This document shows, in pieces, positions 55,649 to 64,000 of a stretch of DNA of 64,000 bases. The position numbers and the translations under genes are program-made. Source of the stretch: Bombardia bombarda (lineage: Eukaryota; Ascomycota; Sordariomycetes; Sordariales; Lasiosphaeriaceae). The notes under the pieces were generated by a model, which was not told the origin of the DNA, ran no database searches, and saw only the letters and a program-made list of their open reading frames with translations. The stretch is from contig JAULSR010000002.1 in the NCBI GenBank assembly GCA_030512295.1, positions 9,238,001 to 9,302,000 on the forward strand, read 5' to 3'. How positions within the stretch are numbered: position 1 is the stretch's first letter; each line of letters starts with the position of its first letter.

Positions 55649-56633
55649 TGTTTGCGTGGAAGACAATGGGCAGATACTCGACAATGGATGTGGGATAGAA
55701 TTGAAAGTGAGTGAGATTGAAAGTGAGTTGAGATTGAAAGTGAGTGAGAGACAAAAAGAAGTTTCAGTCAAAGAGACACTTGACAAGTAAGTGCTGCCAC
55801 TGTGTGTACACTAGAGGTAGTAAGAAAAGGCCGCTGATGTGATCGGCGGCCAAGCCCAACCATCTTATATCCAAAACTAGTGATAACTTGGTCCAGGTAG
55901 TGATTACAAGTGTGGCACATCCATGGCCAACCCTATCTGAACTCTGATTACATCTACCTAGGTCTGTTTGCCTTGGGTGGTCTGCAGGAGGGCCAGGGCG
56001 GCTGAAACTACATACACCGTGCTGAGTAAAAGTGGTAGGGTAGGAGGTGCGTATAGTTGCTTGCCAAAGAAGATAACTGCAAAGAACCTGGATTGTGTGT
56101 TCGATAAGCAAAATCTGAAAATTTCTGCGCTGTGCCTTCTCGGCGCAAAACTGGAGGGGGGTCGGCAAAGTCAGGATGGATTCTAATGGGCGTCTGGAAG
56201 GACTGCAAGGCCACGGCAATAAACCTGAATAGGCGAATTGAAGATGCAGGTCGAAGGGCGGGGGCGGCACAGCTTGTAATATTTAGCTGAAATAAGGAAT
56301 GTATTGGATGGAAGGGTGGTGTTTAGGTGTGGTTCAATTGATCCTACGCAGCGGACATGGTGCCATTTTCATCTTTGGAGAATGCAGTGTCCAATACGAA
56401 AAGAATCCGGGGATCCTCCAAGGACCTCCGAGGTGTGGTGTATACAACGGGAGAAGTTATTGCGGGAACATGAAGTAAGTGGATGGGAGGTAAATAACAG
56501 CGACTGACTTTTGTGCGCCAAGCAGCAAACTGCAGGATGGCTCGTTGGTGGGGGGCGGGAAACTCACACCGGAAACTCGGCACTGTCGAGAGCTTCGGGA
56601 AGTACCTAATAGGTTCACTGTTCGACTGCACAT

Positions 56634-56703
56634 TGCCCACAGTGCAGTGCTCACAGTGCAGTGCTCACAGTGCAGTGCTCACAGTGCAGTGCTCACAGTG
56701 CAG
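56634..56703. repeat. 14-bp tandem repeat, about five units
   Basis: Unit cacagtgcagtgct repeated head to tail with almost no variation, ending in cagtgcaggg. Each unit contains the near-palindrome CAGTGCAGTG. It lies about 570-640 bp before the exporter ATG. Confidence 0.9.
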
Positions 56704-56802
56704 GGTGGTCACTTCCCCGCCAGCGATTCAAGATTGGCTCTCTCCCACTGTCATCCTTCCAATCCAACCTAGTCTACTGTGTTAGCACCTTCCCTCTCCA
56801 GA

Positions 56803-56848
56803 CACATCCAGACACATCCAGACACATCCAGACACATATCCAGACACA
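56803..56848. repeat. 10-bp tandem repeat (cagacacatc)
   Basis: Four regular units and one degenerate unit, on the same side of the exporter promoter. Confidence 0.85.
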
Positions 56849-57269
56849 GAGAGCAAAACATTTCACTGCTTGACAGCCAGCATATGAGTGTGTGCCACGT
56901 CAATCCCTACTTTTTGATCGATTGATACACACACACACACCGCCCAGTGCACAAGATGTACGCCCCACGGGAGAGGCGCAAACAACGGGTCAATCTGGAA
57001 ACGGGTGGGCCACGGGACACAAGGGCCCAACAGCAGATCCCCCCTTCCCGTAACACTCCCGCCCGCTCAAGCCAGGCTCAACTGGCTCAACTGCCTCGCG
57101 CTCGCATCGCCGTGCCGTCTTAGCCACATCGATCTAACCACCACAGACACAAACTGCCGGCGCTAAAGCCCATGACCTGCACCACACTTCGACGCCCGTC
57201 TAAGTTCTGAGCGTGGCTACGAATTTTCCATCGCGCGCATCGTCAGTCGCATCGTCAGTAAACTCCAAC

Positions 57270-59446
57270 ATGGCTGCCCATGATGCTGAGAAGCAACGTG
57301 AAGGGGAACCAACTACTGTCAGCTCGTTGGACACGTCCTCCCAGAACGGCGATAAGCCCAACGGCCACGAGCACGTCGCGAACAGCGACGATGGCGTCGC
57401 CGCACCTGCCAAAGCCGACTACGTGACGGGCGTTCAGCTCGTCCTCGTCATCTCCAGCGTAGCGCTAGCGTGCTTCCTCATGCTGATTGATACCATGGTC
57501 ATCAGCACGGTATGCTTTTAACTTCACTTCAAAAAATCACCACCCGGGCCCAGTCACTGCAGAAACACCATCGTCATGCAATCATGATCTAATATCTCAT
57601 CTAGGCCATTCCTCGCATCACTGACCAGTTTCACTCCCTCGCCGATGTTGGCTGGTATGGCAGCGCGTACCAGTTCGGCATGTAAGCAACATCCAACCCG
57701 AATATTCCCACATCTTCACATCAAACTCACGATGTATCCATCAAAATCGTAGTGCGGCTCCCCAGCCGTTGGTCGGCAAGATATACACCCACTTCAAAAC
57801 CAAGGTCAGCAGCATCATCTCAATATCTCACTTGGTCAGCCTCTGACAAGTAGGCCTTAGTGGACCTTCTTCTTCTTCTTCGGCCTCTTCGAGGTCGGGT
57901 CCGTGCTATGCGCCGCGGCAGTTTCCTCGACCATGCTCATCATCGGCCGCGCCGTCGCCGGCCTGGGCGCTGCTGGCATCATCAACGGCGCCATCACCAT
58001 TGTGTCCAGCTGCGCGCCCCTGGAGAAGCGGCCAGCCCTGCTGGGCATGACGATGGGCTTCCAACAGCTGGGTCTCGTCGTTGGCCCTCTCATCGGCGGC
58101 GCCTTTACGACATATGATACCTGGCGATGGTGTAAGAGCCCCAAGGCACCATCCCTTGCCACAAAATCCCGGCGAAAACTAACCCCTCCATCATCACAGC
58201 CTTCTGGATCAACCTCCCCATCGGCGCCGTCATCGTAATCCTCGGCATCTTCGTCCGTATCCCCGAACAGACCCCCAAAAAGAGCGCCCTCTCCGTCCTG
58301 CCCCATCTCCACCACCATCTCGACCTGCTCGGCTTCGCGCTCTTTGCCCCGGCCGTGATCCAGCTGCTGCTCGCGCTGCAATACGGAGGAAACACGTTTG
58401 CGTGGAACTCGTCGCAAGTCATTGGCCTGTTCTGCGGCGCTGGTGCGACCGGCATTGTGTGGCTTCTGTGGAACTATCACAAGGGCAGCGCGGCGCTGCT
58501 CCCACCAGACATGATCAGGAAGCGGACGGTGTGGTCGGCCGCGCTGTTCAATGCGTTTCAGATGGTTGGCATCTACGGCTTGTTCTACTACCTGCCGATA
58601 TACTTCCAGGCTGTGTATGACGCATCTGCGCTGTTGAGCGGGGTGTACATAATACCCATGATCGTGCCGCAGTTGCTGACGGCTGGTTTGACGGGGGGTG
58701 TTTGTAAGTTGTGGCCATACAGAGAGAGAGAGAAGAAGCAGGAAAGATGAAGGGAGACCGGAATGGGAGCTAACTATGGTTTTCCCAGTGCAAAAAACGG
58801 GATACGTGATTCCCATCGCCATCTTCTCGCTCGTCCTGTCTTCGATAGGAACCGGTCTGATGTCGACACTGAAATCGGACAGTCCGATCGGGCACTGGGT
58901 TGGGTTCCAGATCCTGGCGGGCGTGGGCTCAGGGGCGGGGTTGCAGGTGGTGCGTACTCTCAAGTTCCTTTTTTTTTTTTTCTTCTTTTTCCCCTCCTCT
59001 ATACTTCTAATACTAACCAATATTTAAATGTGAAACAGGGCTTAATCTCAATCCAGGGCGTCACAACAGGCGAGGAGCTGTCCCAAGGGATGGCCTTCAT
59101 GGTGTTCACCCAGGCGCTGTTCCCGGCCATCCTCCTCTCCATGTGCAACCTCGTCCTGATCGAGAGTCTGCGGACGGAGCTGCCGCTGAACGCGCCGAAT
59201 GTCGACGCAGCGGCTGTCATTAGTGCAGGCGCGACCAAGTTCCGCGACATGGACGGCGTGAGGCCCGAGGACCGTGCCGGCGTCATCATGGCGTACGCAA
59301 ACAGCATCGACCGCGTGTTCTATCTGGTCGCTGCGATGGTCGTTGTGAGTGGTTTGTTTATCTGGGGCATCGGGTGGCAGGACTTGAGGAAGAAGGTCAC
59401 TTCCGAGGATGATAATGCGGCAGCTGTCAGGGGCGAGTCTGAATGA
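57270..59446 (+). CDS. MFS exporter, DHA2-like (14 TM)
   Basis: Seven exons (57270-57509, 57605-57681, 57753-57804, 57861-58131, 58200-58703, 58789-58949, 59039-59446) join in frame to 570 residues. The polar N-terminus leads to TM1 (VLVISSVALACFLMLIDTMVISTAIPRIT), a good match to the D-x-x-I-x-x-x-A-x-P motif of multidrug exporters, then WYGSAYQF. The loop 2-3 motif is degenerate. IIGRAVAGLGAAGIINGAI and MTMGFQQLGLVVGPLIGGAF (motif C region) follow, then WRWSFWINLPIGA. Length and helix count fit the 14-TM drug:H+ antiporter group. In a cluster such a protein usually exports the product or gives self-protection. The junction at 58946-58949 has two phase-0 donors; I chose the later one, which gives AGLQVGLISIQ. 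Confidence 0.88.
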
Positions 59447-60854
59447 GTTCTGTAGCAGTCGCGTACCCAACCTCCTACACTGAGGGGGGGTAGCTGTAAC
59501 TGCATGTAACTGCATGCCGGGTATACCTACCCCGATTAATGGTCAGATTCGGAGTTCCCGATCACACCCTTTACTGGGAAACGTGTCGGCCTTGTGGAGG
59601 CTGAGACTGGTGTTGGGGAATGGGACAGAGAGTTCAACGGGTAACTGCGACGTCGGTAGATTGTCAAGGCGGATGATCCATGCAGCAATGTATAATATCA
59701 CAATATCACGTTGCAAAATGGCTGGTCGGCGCCTCTTACGTTGATCAACGAAAGGAGCAGACTTTGCAGCTTCCTAAAGGGCGGTAGGAGTTATGTGTGC
59801 TGCGTGGTTCTTGCATCAAATTCCTGTTTCTATCGTTCGTTAACCACACATAGATAAGTTACGGTACCTACCTACACAGCAAGTATACTGTTAAATGCTG
59901 GCAGCATCTCGGCCTTTGTACCTATTTGGCCAATGTGTATGCCACGCCACAGTTATGCTTCATTTCAGTCCGAGGTGGTGCCTCAATCCGACATGTCGCA
60001 TGATGACCTGTGTGGTGTGTGTCTGGAGAGCACACATTCTTGGACTTGGACAAGGTGATTGGAAGAATCCAAGTCGAAAGCCACCTAATCTCGGCGGCTG
60101 TGTATGTGCGGGCCGAAAGATAACCATGGATCCCCGGTGGGCATGTGCCCACCATGTGTAACGTAAGGGGCTGATCCTGAGTTCCACTGTACGTACACCA
60201 CAACAGTACAGCAAGCAGCTCGGTCTTCGCGTTTTGGCGTCTTGGCTCCTCCTCCTCCACCAACAAACTCGTAGAAGCCACCACCACAACAACCTTGACG
60301 CCGTCCACAACCCCCTGCCACCCAATCTCTAGCCTGTGCTGGTTCCACGCCGCACTGATGCATTCACCTTCAATCAGTACGGCCTAAGGCTTTTTTGCAC
60401 GATAACTTGCATAAGGGTTTGTTAAGTGGGGGTCAACCATTGTAGATATATGTACGGGCCGTAGTGTATCTAGATGTAGAATGCGGGGAACTCCCAGGTA
60501 GCAATTACCACCGTTCCATTGCGAAACCTTTTGGTTCACAGCTTGTTATGGCTATGCAAATACTACTACTATATGGGGTAGTAGCTAATATATCAGAAGC
60601 AGAGCCTTGAAACTGCATCGGGGATGTTTTGCCACAACTGTCTTATGCATTTCATGATGTGTGCCGGTTTCTACTCCATCCGACCTACCGAAACGATGAT
60701 TCTCTAGAAAAAGGGGGTGATATCACCCCATGCTCTGGCCACGCCTCCTCCCTCCAGTGTTTGTTCGGCACATTTTGTCGTACCTATCTGAGCAGACCTA
60801 GACGCAACTCTGCCGAGAAAAACACCCAGCCAGGGTCACAAAAAAAAAACAGCA
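59447..60854. other. Intergenic, no gene seen
   Basis: About 1.4 kb between exporter and NmrA-like gene. Minus-strand frames near 59900-60360 have no support. An A9 tract (60839-60847) directly precedes the next ATG. Confidence 0.5.
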
Positions 60855-61799
60855 ATGGCTACCACCCCCACCGTGTTTGTCACAAGCGCAACCGGCAGCC
60901 AGGGCAGCGCGCTGTGCCATCTGCTCCGCCAACAACTTGGATGGAACGTCCGCGCAACGACACGCAACTTAGACTCCCCAGCCGCGCAACAGCTGCGCGC
61001 CGCCGGCGTGCATCTCACCCTCGGCGGCTGGGACGACGAAGAGGCGCTGCGCAAAGGTCTCGAAGGCTGCGACAAGCTCTTCCTCTGCCTGCTACCCAAC
61101 CTTGCAGACTTTGAGCAGGCGCCACGGAGGGCCGAGCTCATCACCCGCCTGGCCAAGGAAGCCGGCGTGCGCCATGCCATTGCCTCCACCACGCTCGGCT
61201 CATTCATGGTCGAAGAGGGCCACATCCCGCCGGTCAAGATCGGCCCCTTTTTCACTGCCCATGTGCACAGCAAGAAGCGGGTCGAGCAGGCCGTGATCGA
61301 CGGCGGTTTCGACTTCTGGACGATCCTGCGGCCCGGCTTCTTCATGGCGAACTTTGTCGAACCCAAGATCCAGTTCGGCTATACCGAGGTCAAGAAGGGG
61401 TCTTGGACTAACTCGATGACGGCCGAGTCGCCGCTCGGGCTTGTTGATCACCTCGACATTGCGAGGTTCGCCGCCGCCGCCTTCCAGCATCCTGAGGTGT
61501 ACCATGGTCGACGGCTGGGCGTGGTAAGCGATGAGCTGCCGGTCCAGGAGGCCATGGACCAGATTGCCGAGGCGATTGGGGACGGGAGGTCGATCAAGGC
61601 TGTGTTTATGACAGACGAGGAGATTGCCCGGGAGCAGGCGAAAGGGTCGTGGTTGTTTTTTGCATCGGAGCCGTGCGTGCGGTATTGTGCTGATTACACC
61701 AATCTCAAGGAACTGCGACAGCTTGTCCCTGGACTGACGAGGTTCAGAGAGTTTCTCGAGCGCGAAAAGGAGGCCGTCAAAGTAACGTATCTCGCTTAG
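60855..61799 (+). CDS. NmrA-like atypical short-chain dehydrogenase
   Basis: A single exon of 314 residues. The N-terminus holds a Rossmann strand with VTSATGSQGSALCHLL, the GxxGxxG form of the NmrA/atypical-SDR dinucleotide site, followed by VRATTRNL, where Arg would contact NADP phosphate. Other family-typical parts are LFLCLLPN, HAIASTTLGSF and FWTILRPGFFMANF. The Tyr-Lys catalytic pair of classical SDRs is not evident (AHVHSKKRVEQA stands there instead), so it may bind NAD(P) without redox activity, as NmrA does, or use other residues. In the cluster it could reduce a quinone or furanone intermediate or act as a redox-sensing regulator; sequence does not decide. Confidence 0.88.
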   Translation: MATTPTVFVTSATGSQGSALCHLLRQQLGWNVRATTRNLDSPAAQQLRAAGVHLTLGGWDDEEALRKGLEGCDKLFLCLLPNLADFEQAPRRAELITRLAKEAGVRHAIASTTLGSFMVEEGHIPPVKIGPFFTAHVHSKKRVEQAVIDGGFDFWTILRPGFFMANFVEPKIQFGYTEVKKGSWTNSMTAESPLGLVDHLDIARFAAAAFQHPEVYHGRRLGVVSDELPVQEAMDQIAEAIGDGRSIKAVFMTDEEIAREQAKGSWLFFASEPCVRYCADYTNLKELRQLVPGLTRFREFLEREKEAVKVTYLA

Positions 61800-62314
61800 G
61801 TGCATAATTTAAGCAGGAAAGATGGTGAATCAGCTTCAGATAGGGAATAACTCGCTATACGCGTGTGTCACAGTGCTTGGATAAGTACGTACTACACAGT
61901 AGTTACTATGTCATGGGATTAACGTTGTCTGATGCAATACTAGATGCCCACCACCCCACCTTGGGAGTGGAAGTTGTGCTGCGCCTCTTGTTGGTGGCCG
62001 CCTGGTGGTCCCGCGTCGGATACCCCGACCCCGGTTCAAATGGTACCTTATTTGGAAGGTACTGTACGTCCAGGTACATTCCACCACAAAGAAAGAGCTT
62101 CAGCTTGTTGCGGGGGTTCGGCCTCGTGCATATATGTCTGCCCCACTATAGCTGTAGCTACTCGTCCACTTCGAGCTGGTCGTTTTCCCTCTGTCTCTCT
62201 TATCACCCGCGTTTTGATCATCATCATCCAACATCAATCCTTTTCGGTGCCCCGTCCTTCACTGCTAAATCAACATCGCCAAGCTCCCCTGCCCAGCTTT
62301 TCCCTACCTCAACG
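61800..62314. promoter_or_regulatory. Upstream region of the GST gene
   Basis: About 515 bp; the last 150 bp is CT-rich, typical of a leader. No gene seen. Confidence 0.5.
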
Positions 62315-63216
62315 ATGGCTTCACCCCCGCCCGAGAAAGTCCCCAAGCCGGGTCTGAACATCTACGGCTGCCTTGCCGTGAACCCATACAAGCTAACTAT
62401 CGCGGCTGAGGAGCTCGGGTATGTGAACATTTGAACTCGCCAGCAGCCCACCTCTTACTAACTCAACCGACATGTAGCATCCCCTACAACTACATCAACA
62501 TAGACATGTCCCAAGGCGAGCCCAGGTCAGAATGGTTCACCGCCATCAACCCGAACGGGAAACTGCCCGCCATCGTGCACGTCAAAGAAGACGGCACATC
62601 CGTCACCGTCTTCGAGAGCGCAGCCTGTCTCCTCTACATCGCCAGCGAATTCGACAAGGACCACAAGCTGTCCTACTCCCCCAGTACTCCCGAGTACTGG
62701 GCCCAGCTGTCGTGGCTCTCGTGGCAAGTCGCCGGCTTCGGCCCCATGATGGGCCAGGGCGCCCACTTCAACCGGTACGCCGTCGAGCCAGTCCCGTACG
62801 CCTCCTGGCGCTACACGGCCGAGTGCCGACGGCTGCACGCCGTCCTGGACAAGCAGCTGGGCGCGCACGCCTTCGTCGCCGGCGATGACCACTTGACCGT
62901 TGCCGACGTGGCCATCTTCATCTTTGTGCACTCGGCCAAGTGGTGCGGTGTTGACATTGATGAGTTTCCGAATGTCAAGGCCTGGCGCGACAAGCTGTTG
63001 CTGCGGCCGGGCGTGCAAAAGGGCTTGCAGGTGCCGGCGCCGTATCCGTTCAGCGATGAGGCCGTGGCGAATCCGGACGAGAACGCGCAGCAGTTTTACA
63101 AGGTGATGCGGAAGATGGGTGGCCAGTTTATCAAGATGGCGACGGACGAGTGGAAGGCCAAGGAGGTTGTGCCGTTGCCTTCGGATCACGCCAACTTGCC
63201 GAGTCCAGAGGCTTAG
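62315..63216 (+). CDS. Glutathione S-transferase (Ure2p/nu-like)
   Basis: Exons 62315-62418 and 62478-63216 give 280 residues. The thioredoxin-fold domain has NIYGCLAVNPYKLTIAAEEL, with INPNGKLPAIV carrying the cis-Pro before strand 3 and VFESAACLLYIA the Glu-Ser pair that binds glutathione. The all-helical C-terminal domain includes WLSWQVAGFGPMMGQGAHF and HLTVADVAIFIFVH (the D in the N-capping box). This is the pattern of fungal Ure2p-like transferases. It could add glutathione to an electrophilic furanone or quinone, or protect against it. It is co-directional with the NmrA-like gene. The C-terminus has about 45 extra residues after the fold. Confidence 0.9.
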
Positions 63217-63525
63217 AGCGTCTGACTCTATCTTGGATAACAGACCGGGCTGTGTTGAAGTGGTTGAAGACAGCCCGGTAGCTGAGCTACCTAGATATCT
63301 AGGCACAGGTGAAGCCTGTCCATTGAAACACACATGTCCAGACCTCAGGGGCTGAAGCACCCTTGTGATGACGGTGATAAGAACAGAGCTCACTCAGCAT
63401 GTGGCTGTCTGCTATGATACACTAAAAGTACAATGTAGACGCCAATCTCTACTCTCACTCCTCGAACGCGACATCTCCCCATATGTCGCCAGATAAAACA
63501 CCCTACACACCCACTCTGCCCCCTC
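63217..63525. other. Convergent 3' region
   Basis: About 310 bp between the GST and the acetyltransferase ends. An imperfect hairpin (agacagcccgg / ccgggctgtgt) at 63244-63280 could help termination. Confidence 0.4.
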
Positions 63526-63536
63526 TCAAACCTCAC

Positions 63537-63568
<32 letters not shown>

Positions 63569-64000
63569 ACCTCACCACCATCCCCATCCCCACCCCCCAT
63601 CAACCTCGGATCCACCGCCCCCCTCAACGCCTCCCACTCCCTCGCCAACATCCCATACTCCATCAAATCAAACCACTCCCCCGCCACAAACAGCGCCTCC
63701 CTCTTCCTCCCCTCCAACCTAAACCCCATCCCCCCAAACATCCCCACCGCCCGCTCATTGAACTCCGCACACCCCAACTCGACCCTCCTCAGCCCCGCAA
63801 ACCCAAACGCCCAGTCCAGCGCCCATCCCACCGCCTCCCGTCCATAGCCACGCCCCCGAAACTTCTCCGCGATGCTGACCCCCAGCCTTGCGCATCTCAG
63901 GTGCGCCATGTCCGCGCGCAGCGGCTTGGACAGGTACAGCACGCCAATCGGCAGCGCCGCGGCCTGCGCGGCCTTGAGCGTCTCGCCCAGCCCGGAGCCG
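63526..64000 (-). CDS. GNAT-family N-acetyltransferase, 5' end outside the window
   Basis: The gene enters from the right edge on the minus strand; 157 codons are visible and the start is missing. The central segment IAEKFRGRGYGREAVGWALDWAF contains the R-G-R-G-Y-G acetyl-CoA loop (motif A). It is followed by VELGCAEFNERAVGMFGGMGF, the typical motif B with Asn. This is the RimJ/RimL-like group of side-chain or N-terminal acetyltransferases. The C-terminal tail is a GEGEGE repeat encoded by a CCCTCA hexamer array (63540-63575). It may lie just outside the biosynthetic cluster. Confidence 0.85.

Larger units (their letters stand above)
55649..57269. promoter_or_regulatory. Divergent region, SAT4-like gene / MFS exporter
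   Basis: About 1.6 kb. No supported gene. It contains two striking arrays of short direct repeats (56634-56703 and 56803-56848) and an AC dinucleotide run near 56929. Confidence 0.5.

Noticed and set aside
56634..56848. CRISPR-like array
   Set aside because: Units are contiguous with no unique spacers, and the genome is eukaryotic.
61990..62050. Possible tRNA (GGTTCAAATGG resembling a B box)
   Set aside because: No matching A box at a usable distance and no cloverleaf could be folded.
63540..63575. CCCTCA hexamer array resembling telomere repeats
   Set aside because: The unit is not TTAGGG/CCCTAA, it is short, and it encodes the Gly-Glu tail of the acetyltransferase.

Overview
The window looks like nuclear DNA of a filamentous ascomycete (Pezizomycotina, probably a Sordariomycete). 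The support is short GT...AG introns (about 50-120 nt, CTRAC-like branch points), GC-biased third positions, families typical of these fungi (SAT4/PTH11-like membrane proteins, chloroperoxidase-type peroxygenases, A-T-TE synthetases, NmrA-like proteins), and one paralogue that carries stops of the kind left by repeat-induced point mutation. Exon joins were worked out by hand from frame, splice signals and family patterns; no search was run.

Left part (1-15 kb): a secreted protein with a duplicated domain, an intronless tRNA-Thr(AGU), a heme-thiolate peroxygenase divergent from a fatty-acid alpha-dioxygenase-like heme enzyme, an F-box protein whose 5' end sits in a 140-bp tandem repeat, and an amino acid permease behind 2.5 kb of non-coding DNA.

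Middle part (16-45 kb): three paralogues of a fungal family that I tentatively link to proteins annotated as CorA-like transporter domain. One is riddled with stops, one has an apparent frameshift, one looks intact. Then come a small membrane protein, an Ala/Gln-rich protein, a 1,576-residue ABCC transporter, a tRNA-derived SINE-like element, a gene with one in-frame stop, two small secreted Cys-containing proteins, a DUF1308 protein, a P450 pseudogene with about five frameshifts, and a repeat-rich probable nuclear protein.

Right part (45.6-63.2 kb): a probable secondary-metabolite cluster. It holds a three-domain A-T-TE NRPS-like synthetase, an O-methyltransferase divergent from a P450, a SAT4/PTH11-like membrane protein divergent from a 14-TM MFS exporter, an NmrA-like protein and a glutathione S-transferase. 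A-T-TE enzymes of this layout join two aryl alpha-keto acids into furanones, dioxolanones or benzoquinones; methylation, oxidation, reduction, conjugation and export would follow. No aminotransferase, prenyltransferase or pathway transcription factor is visible. A GNAT acetyltransferase runs off the right edge.
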